64,000 nucleotides of DNA from positions 1,064,939 to 1,128,938 of the forward strand of contig NZ_AP028056.1 of NCBI RefSeq assembly GCF_030297015.1. The letters run 5' to 3'. How positions within the stretch are numbered: position 1 is the stretch's first letter; each line of letters starts with the position of its first letter. The stretch comes from Brooklawnia propionicigenes (GTDB lineage: Bacteria > Actinomycetota > Actinomycetes > Propionibacteriales > Propionibacteriaceae). This document shows positions 8,667-17,180 of this stretch, in pieces. The notes beneath the pieces were generated by a model. That model was given only the letters and a program-made list of their open reading frames with translations. It was not told the origin of the DNA and did not search any database. The position numbers and the translations under genes are program-made.

Positions 8667-8720
8667 AGCCTCGCGTCCTATGCTTCTGTACAGCGTCTGC
8701 GAACCCTGAAGGAGCCCGTC

Positions 8721-9695
8721 TTGTACCTTGTCCAGCGTCCCCGCCGGTTGCGTCAAACACCTGCCGTAAGGCGTCTGGTCGCTGAGACCCGGCTGCATCC
8801 GGCCGATCTGGTGCTTCCGATGTTCGTCGTGGAGGGTCTGGACGAACCTCGGCCGATCACCGCGATGCCGGGCGTGGTACAGCACAGCTTGAGCAGTCTC
8901 GCCGAGGCGGCCGTCGAGGCGCAGGCTGCCGGTGTCGGTGGGCTGATGCTGTTCGGGATCCCGCTGATCAAGGATTCGATCGGGTCCCAGGCGACCGATC
9001 CGCAAGGAATCCTGGCCAAGGGCGTTCGAGTACTGGCCGAGGCGGTGCCGCAGCTGCCGATCATCGCCGACCTGTGTCTGGACGAGTTCACCGATCACGG
9101 TCACTGCGGGGTCCTCGATGCGCGGGGGCGGGTCGACAACGATGCGACACTGCTGCGCTATCAGGAGATGGCCATCGTGCTGGCCGAGGCCGGGGCAACC
9201 ATGGTGGGTACCTCGGGGGCGATGGACGGCCAGGTCGCGGCCTGCCGAACCGCGCTCGACGGCGCCGGACATACCGACACCATGATCATGGCCTACGGCG
9301 CGAAGTATGCGTCCGCGTTCTACGGCCCGTTTAGGGAGGCCGTCGATTCATCGCTGCAGGGCGACCGGCGTGCCTATCAGCAGGATCCGGCCAACGCGGT
9401 CGAGGCGATCCGGGAGGTTCAGCTGGACGTCGACGAAGGCGCCGACATCGTGATGGTCAAGCCCGGCCTTCCCTATCTCGACGTTCTCGCGGCGGTAGCC
9501 GCCGAGGTCACCATTCCCGTGGCCAGTTATGTGGTGTCGGGCGAGTATTCGATGATCGAGGCGGCGGCGGCGAACGGCTGGATCTCGCGCAAGCCGACCA
9601 TCCTGGAGGCACTGACCTGCGTGCGGCGCGCCGGTGCGAGCATTCTCGTGACGTACTGGGCCACCGAAGTGGCCGGCTGGCTGAAGGAGAACTGA
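8721..9695 (+). CDS. hemB: Delta-aminolevulinic acid dehydratase (porphobilinogen synthase)
   Basis: Condenses two 5-aminolevulinates to porphobilinogen. Visible: [19 protein letters not shown] at the start, [22 protein letters not shown] (metal-binding/lid region; only the single Cys of DHGHCG remains, suggesting a Mg-type rather than Zn-type enzyme), [17 protein letters not shown] and [12 protein letters not shown] with the Schiff-base Lys residues. 324 aa. The start is a TTG with AAGGAG six bases upstream; no better in-frame start is present. It is the only hemB in the window, so it must serve both tetrapyrrole clusters. Confidence 0.95.
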   Translation: MYLVQRPRRLRQTPAVRRLVAETRLHPADLVLPMFVVEGLDEPRPITAMPGVVQHSLSSLAEAAVEAQAAGVGGLMLFGIPLIKDSIGSQATDPQGILAKGVRVLAEAVPQLPIIADLCLDEFTDHGHCGVLDARGRVDNDATLLRYQEMAIVLAEAGATMVGTSGAMDGQVAACRTALDGAGHTDTMIMAYGAKYASAFYGPFREAVDSSLQGDRRAYQQDPANAVEAIREVQLDVDEGADIVMVKPGLPYLDVLAAVAAEVTIPVASYVVSGEYSMIEAAAANGWISRKPTILEALTCVRRAGASILVTYWATEVAGWLKEN

Positions 9696-10990
9696 TGCCC
9701 ACCAATGAGGAGCTCTTCGCGCGGGCGAGGCGGGTCATGCCCGGCGGCGTGTCGTCGCCGGTGCGCGCGTTCGGTGCCGTGGGCGGCACGCCGAGGTTCG
9801 CGGCCAAAGCGAAGGGGGCATGGATCACCGATGCCGAGGGACGCGAGTATGTCGACCTGGTGGGCAGCTGGGGGCCGATGATCTTGGGGCATGCGCACCC
9901 CGAGGTGGTCGCTGCGATCCACCGCGCGGTCGATGCATCGCCGTCATTCGGTGCGCCCTGTCTGCCGGAGCTGGCGTTGGCCGAGAAGATCGTTTCGATG
10001 GTGGAGCCGGTCGAGCGCGTGCGCTTCACGTCGAGTGGCACCGAAGCCGTGATGACCGCGGTGCGGCTGGCCCGCGGCGCGACCGGGCGCGACAAGATCA
10101 TCAAGTTCGCGGGCTGCTACCACGGCCACAGCGATTCCCTGCTGGCGGCGGCCGGCTCAGGAGTGGCGACCCTGGGGCTGCCCGATTCGCCGGGGGTGAC
10201 CGGCGGTACCGCAGCAGACACCCTGGTGCTGCCCTACGGACGTCTTGACCTGGTCGAGGAGGCCTTCGCCGCTGGTGGCGACCTGATCGCCGCGGTCGTG
10301 ACCGAGGCGGTGCCCGCGAATATGGGTGTCATCGTGCCGCCTGCCGGATTCAATAAGGGGCTGCGCGAGATCTGCGATCGCTATGGCGCGAAGCTCATCG
10401 TGGACGAGGTACTCACCGGTTTCCGGGTCGGACCGACGGGGTACTGGGGCGCTGCAGGCCGCGACGAGGGGTGGGCGCCCGATCTGCTCACCTACGGCAA
10501 GATCGTGGGCGGTGGCCTGCCGATGTCCGCGGTCGCCGGCGGCGCCGCATTGATGGACCTACTGGCTCCGGCCGGACCCGTCTATCAGGCGGGCACGCTG
10601 AGTGGTAACCCCGCTGCGGCGGCGGCCGGCCTGGCGACGCTTGAACTCGCGAGCGCGGATGTGTACTCGCATCTGGATGCCGTCAGCGTCCAGTTGCGTG
10701 GACTGATCACCGACGCGCTGTCGGAGGCCGGAGTGCCGCACCGCATCAACAACTGGGGCAACCTGTTCAGCGTCTTCTTCACCGGTGACCAGGTCACCGA
10801 CTACGAGTCCGCGAAAAAGCAGGATACGGCGGCCTTCGGGCGCTTCTTCCACACCCTGCTGGACGAGGGCGTATGGCTCGCGCCGAGTTCTTTCGAGGCC
10901 TGGTTCGTGTCGGACGCCCTCGGCGACCGCGAACTCGAGGTGATCGCCGCTGCGCTCCCGAAGGCGGCGCACGCCGCCGCGCGGGGCTGA
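9695..10990 (+). CDS. hemL: Glutamate-1-semialdehyde 2,1-aminomutase
   Basis: PLP-dependent conversion of glutamate-1-semialdehyde to 5-aminolevulinate. Motifs: [80 protein letters not shown] and [18 protein letters not shown] carrying the PLP Lys. 431 aa, full length. One-base overlap with the hemB stop (TGATG), GGAGA upstream. Last gene of the operon; the strong hairpin at 11125-11163 follows. Confidence 0.96.
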   Translation: MPTNEELFARARRVMPGGVSSPVRAFGAVGGTPRFAAKAKGAWITDAEGREYVDLVGSWGPMILGHAHPEVVAAIHRAVDASPSFGAPCLPELALAEKIVSMVEPVERVRFTSSGTEAVMTAVRLARGATGRDKIIKFAGCYHGHSDSLLAAAGSGVATLGLPDSPGVTGGTAADTLVLPYGRLDLVEEAFAAGGDLIAAVVTEAVPANMGVIVPPAGFNKGLREICDRYGAKLIVDEVLTGFRVGPTGYWGAAGRDEGWAPDLLTYGKIVGGGLPMSAVAGGAALMDLLAPAGPVYQAGTLSGNPAAAAAGLATLELASADVYSHLDAVSVQLRGLITDALSEAGVPHRINNWGNLFSVFFTGDQVTDYESAKKQDTAAFGRFFHTLLDEGVWLAPSSFEAWFVSDALGDRELEVIAAALPKAAHAAARG

Positions 10991-11124
10991 TTCTCGCGTT
11001 CCGCCGCGGTCGGCCCCGAACGCTCACCGTCCGTCCCAAGCGCAATCGTCCGCGAATGGGTCAAGCGGCTCACGTGACAGGCCCTGGGCGGGCTGCTCAC
11101 CGCGGCCGCGTGCGACATACAGAT

Positions 11125-11163
11125 GTGCGCCCTGACGAGTTCGGACGGCTCGTCAGGGCGCAC
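11125..11163. terminator. Rho-independent-like hairpin between convergent genes
   Basis: A perfect 15-bp inverted repeat: GTGCGCCCTGACGAG (11125-11139), a 9-base loop, then CTCGTCAGGGCGCAC (11149-11163), followed by CCTTTCATTCT. It lies between hemL (plus) and the convergent stress protein gene (minus) and probably ends transcription from hemL; the U-tract is weak. Confidence 0.8.
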
Positions 11164-11168
11164 CCTTT

Positions 11169-11256
11169 CATTCTGTCGGCTGACGCTGGTCATTCTGTCG
11201 GCTGACGCTGGTCATTCTGTCGGCTGACGCTGGTCAGTCTGTCGACGGACGCTGGC
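11169..11256. repeat. 22-bp direct tandem repeat, about four units
   Basis: Unit CATTCTGTCGGCTGACGCTGGT occurs head to tail at 11169-11190, 11191-11212 and 11213-11234, followed by a degenerate fourth copy at 11235-11256 (CAGTCTGTCGACGGACGCTGGC). The first three are identical. It follows the terminator directly. No function is evident; it could be a variable-number repeat or a protein-binding array. Confidence 0.9.
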
Positions 11257-11288
11257 CTTGGACGACCGGCGCCGGCCTCGTCAAACCG

Positions 11289-12263
11289 TCAGCTGCCAGC
11301 CTGTGTCTCTTCGCGCTTGCCGGTCAGCGAACGTCCGGACTGATCCTTCCAGCCGCCCACCGCACGGGTGACGACCACCGGGCAGTACGACTCGCGCAGC
11401 ACATGACGGCTGGTGGAGCCGAGCAGCAGCCTGGCGAAACCACCGCGGCCACGCGAACCGATGACGACCAGACCGGCCGTACGGGAAGCCTCGATGAGGG
11501 CAGCCTCGGGGCGTCCACGCACTGCACGGACTTCGACCTTCACATCCGGGAACTCCTTGACCTTGTCAGCGATCAGCTCGTTCGCCGCCTTGGTCATCAT
11601 CTTGTTCATCTCGTCGATGCTGTACTCCCACTGCTCTGCGTTGAATGCGTCATAGGGGCCGTAGTCCCATGCGGTGATGGCGATCAGCGGGACACCGCGC
11701 AGGGATGCCGCCTGGAAGGCACGGGCAATCGCCAAGCGCCCCTGCGGGGAGTCGTCCAAGCCGACGACAACCGGCGCCCCGTCGCGATCCTCCGCCTGGT
11801 CGGGCACGACTGCGATGGCGCCCTGCGCCTGCGCAACAACATAGTCGGACGTGCCGCCCAGCATCTTCACCAGAGCCGGCGCCCCGGCGCCACGGGCACC
11901 CACGACGATCTGGTCGGCGTCCTTGCCGGCTTCTGCGAGCAGGTCAGCGGGATGACCCTCGACTACCGCTGTCTCCACCGGCAGATTCGGGTACTCGGAC
12001 CGGACCCGTGCTGCGATATCGCCGACGATGCGTTCCGCCTTGTCATGGACCATTTCTTCATAGGAGCGTCCCTCGCTCTGGGCGACGGCAGCGGCCTCGC
12101 GGGACGGAATCGGTGACTCGGGAATCGCATGGAGAATGAGCAGCGGGACAGGCGTGACGCGTTCCGACGCATGTTTCGCCGCCCACATCACCGCCTTCTC
12201 TGCACGGAGCGAACCATCGGTACCCACCACCCAGCGGCCTTCTGATACGAACTTGTCAGACAT
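11289..12263 (-). CDS. Tandem universal stress protein (two UspA domains)
   Basis: 324 aa with two UspA domains. The first starts WVVGTDGSLRAEKAVMWAAKHA and ends with QIVVGARGAGAPALVKMLGGTSDYV; the second starts PVVVGLDDSPQGRLAIARAF and ends VVIGSRGRGGFARLLLGSTSRHVL, both with the G-x2-G-x9-GS/T ATP-binding pattern. The start is the second of two adjacent ATGs, six bases from GGAGG; longer readings run through tRNA-Ser and are rejected. Likely a cytoplasmic ATP-binding stress or dormancy protein; the specific role is unknown. Confidence 0.9.
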   Translation of the reverse strand: MSDKFVSEGRWVVGTDGSLRAEKAVMWAAKHASERVTPVPLLILHAIPESPIPSREAAAVAQSEGRSYEEMVHDKAERIVGDIAARVRSEYPNLPVETAVVEGHPADLLAEAGKDADQIVVGARGAGAPALVKMLGGTSDYVVAQAQGAIAVVPDQAEDRDGAPVVVGLDDSPQGRLAIARAFQAASLRGVPLIAITAWDYGPYDAFNAEQWEYSIDEMNKMMTKAANELIADKVKEFPDVKVEVRAVRGRPEAALIEASRTAGLVVIGSRGRGGFARLLLGSTSRHVLRESYCPVVVTRAVGGWKDQSGRSLTGKREETQAGS

Positions 12264-12416
12264 CATCGCCCTCCTCAACAGTGCTGCTTTGCACACCAGG
12301 GACGGCACCCTGATGGCAATAATGCTACGCGGACTGATCTGGCCACGGAGGGAATGCGATCGATCATGGGGCGCTCGGTTGGCATCCGCTTGTGTGATCC
12401 GGCTAGGATGCCCCAC

Positions 12417-12504
12417 GGAGGATTCGCCTAGAGGCCTATGGCGCTCGCTTGGAAAGCGGGTTGGGTTCACGCCCTCACGAGTTCGAATCTCGTATCCTCC
12501 GCCA
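12417..12504 (+). tRNA. tRNA-Ser (anticodon GGA)
   Basis: Acceptor arm GGAGGAT pairs with ATCCTCC (12494-12500); discriminator G and an encoded CCA follow. The anticodon arm reads CTCGC-TTGGAAA-GCGGG with GGA in the loop (serine UCC/UCU codons). A long variable arm (TTGGGTTCACGCCCTC) marks a class II tRNA, and the T-arm is ACGAG-TTCGAAT-CTCGT. tRNA-Ser 3' ends are common integration sites for actinobacterial elements, and all DNA to the right looks accessory. Confidence 0.97.
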
Positions 12505-12745
12505 CTGCGATTCCCGCTCTGACTGGAGCGGGATCATCGTTTTCGGGACTGTTGGCGCCCTTCAGGGCGATTCGTGCCCCGAGTGTGCCCCGAGTTTTCG
12601 TGGCAAGTTTCTCCGAGCGCTTGAGCGCGCCTTGGCAGGGTGGATCTGGATCCGGGATGACGTGGGGTCACGCCGTTCCCCCGACGCAGGCACGAGCGCC
12701 GCGCACCATGAGGTGCGCGGCGCCTGAGAACGATCAGTGGGCTTC
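12505..12745. other. Short gap after tRNA-Ser, possible attachment region
   Basis: About 240 bp without a credible gene. It holds a small inverted repeat right after the tRNA (CCCGCTCTGACTGGAGCGGG, 12512-12531), which may be the tRNA terminator, and a short duplication GTGCCCCGAGTGTGCCCCGAG near 12573-12593. If the tRNA is an attachment site the core would be in its 3' end. I found no second copy of that 3' end in the window. Confidence 0.4.
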
Positions 12746-13003
12746 CTACCAGGTGCGCTGATTGCGCGCACGGGCCCGTCGGTCAGTGAGGTCATCGCCC
12801 GTGGGGATGGGCCGGAACAGCCTGTCGAGATCCTCGACGCGGACTCGGATGAGCCTCACGCCGAACCTTGACGCCCGGAGCTTCCCTGAGGCGATGCGTC
12901 GCCGCAGCGTGTCGACACTCACGCCGTACACGGCGGCCGCTTGCTGCAATGACAGCCATTCGGGCACGGGTTGACCCCAGGTGGGCGAGATGGGGAGCGA
13001 CAT
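12746..13003 (-). CDS. Helix-turn-helix excisionase-like protein
   Basis: 85 aa with a MerR/excisionase-type winged HTH: EWLSLQQAAAVYGVSVDTLRRRI then GKLRASRFGVRLIRVRVEDLDRLF. This pattern (sensor helix, then a SGKL-R-wing-IRV-DLD end) is standard for Xis-like proteins of integrative elements and plasmids. AGGAAA upstream of the ATG. It is the first gene past the tRNA, which fits a recombination directionality factor, but no integrase gene is adjacent. Confidence 0.8.
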   Translation of the reverse strand: MSLPISPTWGQPVPEWLSLQQAAAVYGVSVDTLRRRIASGKLRASRFGVRLIRVRVEDLDRLFRPIPTGDDLTDRRARARNQRTW

Positions 13004-13069
13004 GGCCAGTTTCCTCTCGGTGTCGGGATGGAAGGTCGGGTTGGTGCGTGACCGTCGGATGGCGACTCG

Positions 13070-14137
13070 TCAGAGAGATAAGGCGGGCGCTGGGACGGCG
13101 CGACTTGGAGGTGACACCTGCGGGGGTGGCTCGGCGACGGCAGGCGCGACTTCCCATCTGGTCGGGTCGACCTGGGTTCGAACCTCCGACTCCAGGGCGT
13201 CGAGCGCTCCGTCGGTGATGGTGGGCGCCGGCTGCGTGGCTTGGAGGATGAGGTCGGCCGCGCCAATGACTCGCTGGCCTGTGCTGCGGAGGATCTCGGC
13301 AAGGTCGCGCTGCTCGGTCACCGCGTTGAGGGCCCAGCCGGCGACGTAGTTGAAGGTGTACTGGCTGGAGTCGAGGCCGTGAGCGCTCGTGACCATGTAC
13401 GCGACGGATTCGGCTTCCACTTCGAGGATTCCGCGGCAGTCGCGGCTGCCCTGCTCCTGGTGGAGGAGCACGTGCCCGGCTTCGTGCGCCAGTGTCTTGA
13501 CGGCCTGGGCATCATCGACGTCGTCGCGGACCATGACGAGCCGCTGGCCGAAGTCGGTGTAGCCGTTCGGCCCACCTAGGTCCGCGCCACGTCGTACGTC
13601 GAATCCCCGTTCCTCGAGGAGACCTTGAAGGCGATCCCACAGTCCGACGGGCGCCTGACCGGTAAGGAGTGTCGCCTCGCCGATCTTGGGGTCGGGCAAT
13701 GGAGGCCCGTCGGTCTGCCGAATGTCGAACACCGTGACGGGTTTGGTCGCAACAACGTGGGTCCGGTGCAGGACGCGGCCCTGGTCGTCGCGCACCGGTC
13801 GGCCGGCGTCGTCAAGGCGGGGATCGCGGCGCGTGATCGGCGCCAGGACCTTGATGCCGGTCTCCCCGCGGCGTACCTGGCGACCCATGGCCTTGAACGC
13901 CTGGTAGCCGGCGACGTGGGTGGCCTGGGGGTCCTGAAGCATGATCAGCAGCGAGTTGCCGAAGGAGTAGCGATGGAACTGGCTGGAGAACTTCAGCCAG
14001 GCGTGCCAGGCCTGCGGGTCGTTGAGGGCGAGGATGCCGTCGCTGAGCTGGGCGTGAAGCTTGTCCAGCGTTGCCTGTCGGGCTTCCGCAGCCGCGGGTC
14101 GGTCTGCGTCGCTGACAGGCCTGCGATAGCCGGTCAT
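13070..14137 (-). CDS. ArdC-like antirestriction protein with metallopeptidase motif
   Basis: 355 aa. Residues 20-130 match the ArdC N-terminal (ssDNA-binding) type, with WLKFSSQFHRYSFGNSLLIMLQ and a GYQAFKAMGRQVRRGETGI segment. Residues 190-260 hold an ImmA/IrrE-like zinc metallopeptidase core, HEAGH (218-222), followed by an EVEAESVAYMV helix. The C-terminus is Pro-rich. Such proteins protect incoming conjugative DNA from host restriction. The ATG overlaps the stop of a tiny upstream gene (ATGA); three genes are chained in this way. Typical of actinobacterial conjugative elements. Confidence 0.85.
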   Translation of the reverse strand: MTGYRRPVSDADRPAAAEARQATLDKLHAQLSDGILALNDPQAWHAWLKFSSQFHRYSFGNSLLIMLQDPQATHVAGYQAFKAMGRQVRRGETGIKVLAPITRRDPRLDDAGRPVRDDQGRVLHRTHVVATKPVTVFDIRQTDGPPLPDPKIGEATLLTGQAPVGLWDRLQGLLEERGFDVRRGADLGGPNGYTDFGQRLVMVRDDVDDAQAVKTLAHEAGHVLLHQEQGSRDCRGILEVEAESVAYMVTSAHGLDSSQYTFNYVAGWALNAVTEQRDLAEILRSTGQRVIGAADLILQATQPAPTITDGALDALESEVRTQVDPTRWEVAPAVAEPPPQVSPPSRAVPAPALSL

Positions 14138-14289
14138 GAGTCGAGGCCGTCCCGGAGGGCGGCGACCTGGTCCAGAATCTCCTCGATCGCTTCGCGGCGA
14201 ACACCGGCGTCGGCCAACTGCTTGGCTCGGACGAGGAGGTCATCGATGATGAGCGGGACGTCGGGGAGTGGGAGCACGGGTTCGGTCAC
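14134..14289 (-). CDS. Small conserved-looking protein between ArdC and upstream gene (51 aa)
   Basis: A 51-aa frame starting with GTG that overlaps the stop of the upstream gene (GTGA) and ends overlapping the ArdC start (ATGA). Sequence MTEPVLPLPDVPLII followed by an amphipathic helical stretch with REAIEEILDQVAAL and DGLDS at the end. I do not recognise it. The double four-base overlap is the main evidence that it is translated. Confidence 0.65.
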   Translation of the reverse strand: MTEPVLPLPDVPLIIDDLLVRAKQLADAGVRREAIEEILDQVAALRDGLDS

Positions 14290-14729
14290 GGCCGGTACCC
14301 CCTGTCAGTGGTCCGTGCGTCGTGGTGCTGCGCAGGTTCCTCGGGGGCCGCGAACGGGACCTGCGCCACGCCCTCCCACTCCCCCACCGCCTCGGGCCTC
14401 TGCTGTGGCGGCACGATCCGTCCTTGTGGGTCGCGCACCTGGACGGGGTCGACGTATAGGTCGAGGTCACCGCCCCGGCGTTCGATGGCGGCCTCGATGA
14501 GCAGCGCCCGTGCGTACGCGGTACTCGCCGCAGCCTTGTGCGTCGCGCTGAGGACATCCCCTCGCGCTTCGCGACTCAGGAGCTCGCGGTAGGCGTCGCT
14601 GGTCTGGCAATAGTCGCGGGCCACGTCGTCGAACGACTTGCCGGCGTCGTCGAAAAGGACGCCGTGCTCGTCGGCCCACTGGAGCCACAACTGGGCTCGA
14701 GTGACGAGGCGATCTGCGTCGTGGTTCAT
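14286..14729 (-). CDS. Hypothetical element protein, 147 aa
   Basis: Starts at an ATG with AAGGAGAGCGAC upstream (an ATG six codons earlier is possible but lacks that spacing). Reads MNHDADRLVTRAQLWLQWADEHGV then acidic/helical segments with YCQTSDAYRELLSREARGDVL and a YARALLIEAAIERRGGDLDLYVDPV stretch; the tail is rich in Pro and Glu. No recognised domain. First gene of the three-gene ArdC chain on the minus strand. Confidence 0.7.
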   Translation of the reverse strand: MNHDADRLVTRAQLWLQWADEHGVLFDDAGKSFDDVARDYCQTSDAYRELLSREARGDVLSATHKAAASTAYARALLIEAAIERRGGDLDLYVDPVQVRDPQGRIVPPQQRPEAVGEWEGVAQVPFAAPEEPAQHHDARTTDRGYRP

Positions 14730-15440
14730 GTCGCTCTCCTTCGACAAGCTCGCGACCTGCCACCCCGCATAACGAGACGCCCACCCCTCCCGTGGACACG
14801 GCCCTTGACTGACCGCGGTCGAGATCGTTCAACGTGATTCCGGACCGGCTGGCCGCGCCATTGCTTCAAGGAGGTAACCCGACGGCTGCGCAGTTAGAAC
14901 TCAGGTCCCCAACGCTTCGGAACAGACAGCCAGCGCGTGCATGAGGAGGTGTTTCGCCGAGGACAACGCGACGAGGTCCCGAAGCTCAGCAGGCATCTAC
15001 GCCCGCGCAAGGGCCGGATTGCTGCAGTCAGGGCCCGGGTTAGGCGAAAGCACTCGGGCCCCTCAAGCGGCATCCACGCCATCGCGCCGAACAAGGCAAC
15101 CGAGCCGTCTCGTCGATCCGGGCGTCGCGGTCCCTCGGAACATGCCATCTCACCTGCCGTGCCGGAGCCGTCAGGAGGAGAGCCACGAAATGGACAGCGC
15201 CGCGCAGGCGGTCTCGACCTGAACCACTCACGGTTCGAGGTCGATGGCGGTCGCCTCGCGACCGTTTCCGTTAGTCGTGAGCTCAGCTCACTCACATGCC
15301 CGTTGAAGACATTGACCTGGCGTGCTGGCATCGATGGTGTCGACAGATGGTCATCTGGCCGCGATAGGCGGGCTGGGGCAGGCCACACGCCTACGTCCCG
15401 GGCCGGAAACTAGCAGGCCGAGTGATCTACCATCATCATC
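14730..15440. other. 710-bp region with no supportable gene
   Basis: Frames on both strands here are Arg/Ser/Pro-rich with no Shine-Dalgarno and no recognisable motifs, so I call none. It probably holds the leftward promoter of the ArdC chain (near 14740-14850) and the rightward promoter of the 15441 gene; no clear -10/-35 pair could be defended. Confidence 0.5.
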
Positions 15441-16517
15441 GTGGCCCTCCCGACTGTCCGTGACGAGACTTTTACAGAACGCGACGGAGTCAACGAGGTT
15501 GCCCGCCTCGTAAATAGGGCGCGCTGTCTATGGCGCGAAACGACGATGCACGACGTGGGCATCGACGGGCAAATCGAGTATGTGCACGCCAACGAGGCCA
15601 CCGGACGAATAGTGCTTGTTCAGATCAAGTCAGGAGCTAGCCACTTCAAAACTCAGATCGGAAACGCCTTTCGTTACTACCCTGAGGCAAAGCATGTTGG
15701 CTATTGGGAGTCCGCTCCGCTTCCTGTCATTCTTATCTTGCGAAATCCAGAGACTGGCCTCACATGCTGGGTGGATGCGCGAGACTCATTGCGATCTGGC
15801 CATAGATACATCGATGTCCCCTCGGCCAATGTATTCGACGAAGCCGGGGTCCTACACGCTCTCGAGAGACTCGGGCCCTTGCCAACGGGGCGAATGGATA
15901 TCGCTGAACTATTCGCGGAAATGGTTCACTCCAAGCCTCCGTCGGCCGGCCTGCCGATCGACTTCTCCGACATCTTCATTCACGGACTAACGGACCTTGC
16001 TGACTCACTGCTCTTCGACATCGGTCTGGTGATGGACGTAGCCGAGACGAGGCAAGCCTTCTACAATCCAGGCCTCGGACTCGGATTGGGTTCCGCGGAA
16101 TACGCCTACTTGTTTAGGTTCGTGTCATTTATCATTGCGCACGACCTTGCGCGTGTCGATTATGACTACTTCATGCGACACTGGGATCATCTGGCGATGC
16201 TAGGGCGGTTCTTGGCGCCACTCACGGCACGAGGTCGCGAACTCGTCCAGCACATCAGCGCCCTAGAATCCGAGTGGCGCGAAGGCACGGCGATGATCGA
16301 CGAATCCTTGGTCTGGACTACTGAGGGTTATCTGGCCGTGCTTAATGCGTGGAGGCTGAGTGATCTGCAGCCGCGATTCGTCCTCGTTCCGGGAATTCGC
16401 GTAATTCAGGACAAAGCTTTCCAAGGGATATACCCCTTCGAGACCGCCAGACGTGTGCCCGTCGTCGAGGCGTTCAAGGCATGGTACGAAGAGCGCGGGC
16501 GAGCGGAATCCAGCTAG
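15441..16517 (+). CDS. DUF4365-like putative nuclease protein
   Basis: 358 aa, GTG start. The N-terminus has HDVGIDGQIEYVHANEATGRI then VLVQIKSGASHFK: the G-D-G-x-I/V-E ... V-Q-I/V-K-S/T-G arrangement of DUF4365-type PD-(D/E)XK-like domains (D and the QxK catalytic pair visible, about residues 40-70), then a FRYYPEAKHVGYWESAPLPVILIL segment, also typical. The C-terminal two thirds are helical and unrecognised. The codons are visibly AT-richer than the surrounding hem genes, suggesting transfer. DUF4365 proteins occur in defence-type loci; a role against phage is inference. Confidence 0.75.
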   Translation: MALPTVRDETFTERDGVNEVARLVNRARCLWRETTMHDVGIDGQIEYVHANEATGRIVLVQIKSGASHFKTQIGNAFRYYPEAKHVGYWESAPLPVILILRNPETGLTCWVDARDSLRSGHRYIDVPSANVFDEAGVLHALERLGPLPTGRMDIAELFAEMVHSKPPSAGLPIDFSDIFIHGLTDLADSLLFDIGLVMDVAETRQAFYNPGLGLGLGSAEYAYLFRFVSFIIAHDLARVDYDYFMRHWDHLAMLGRFLAPLTARGRELVQHISALESEWREGTAMIDESLVWTTEGYLAVLNAWRLSDLQPRFVLVPGIRVIQDKAFQGIYPFETARRVPVVEAFKAWYEERGRAESS

Positions 16518-16755
16518 AGGTCATCGCCATGAACTCGGACGCACTCTTACCTTCGCCGAGGTCAACTTCGGCGCACCCGCTCAAAGAGACCCAGAAGGCG
16601 ACACGCGACCCTGGACACGCCCAGCGGCTCTGGACGAAAGTGCGTGGCCGCTCCGCCAAGCGCCAAGGGGGATGGGGCTACCTCGCCATGCCGATGTCCG
16701 GCGTTACCGACTGCCCGGGCCTTACGCGCCACCGCAATGCGTTACCCGCGCAACT

Positions 16756-17058
16756 TCAGTCGGCCCCTGGCGCTTGACGGTTGTTCCAGCGTTCATCGAA
16801 AGCCGTCTGCATCTCAGTCTTTACCTCCACGAGGAGCTCAATAGTCTGAAGGTTCCCCAGGGTGGACTTAGGTTTCGCTCGCAAAGCAGCAATGCGGCCG
16901 TCGAGTGTGTCTATCGCGATGGCCACGGCATCGTCGTACTTCGGACGGGTGACCCGCTCCACTACCACGTCGGTCGTCGAGTCTCGCAGGATCTCCAGAG
17001 CTCGGATCAACCAGTCGCCTGCCTTGCCACGCGCGCCCTGCGCACCGGTTGGTACCAT
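16756..17058 (-). CDS. Small hypothetical protein, 100 aa
   Basis: Starts at the ATG at 17058; reads MVPTGAQGARGKAGDWLIRAL, then KYDDAVAIAIDTLDGRIAALRA and LGNLQTIELLVEVKTEMQTAFDERW. The balanced composition (Asp, Glu, Ile, Thr spread evenly) looks like a folded helical protein, unlike the Arg/Ser-rich frames around it. The Shine-Dalgarno is weak. No family recognised. It is on the opposite strand to the 15441 gene. Confidence 0.5.
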   Translation of the reverse strand: MVPTGAQGARGKAGDWLIRALEILRDSTTDVVVERVTRPKYDDAVAIAIDTLDGRIAALRAKPKSTLGNLQTIELLVEVKTEMQTAFDERWNNRQAPGAD

Positions 17059-17180
17059 GCACCCAGCATAGGGCCGAACCCTACCCGCCAGTTGCACACG
17101 ACAGCGATGGATGCTGAAGGCCCAGCGAGTGGCAGAACAGGATGCGTCCTTCGGCTCTCGAGCCTTGCCGCGAGTACCCC

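Noticed and set aside
11169-11256. CRISPR array
   Set aside because: The repeats are contiguous with no spacers, and no cas gene is in the window.
12264-12470. Extension of the tandem UspA gene upstream
   Set aside because: The extension is antisense to tRNA-Ser and has no protein-like character; the ATG at 12263 has a strong Shine-Dalgarno.
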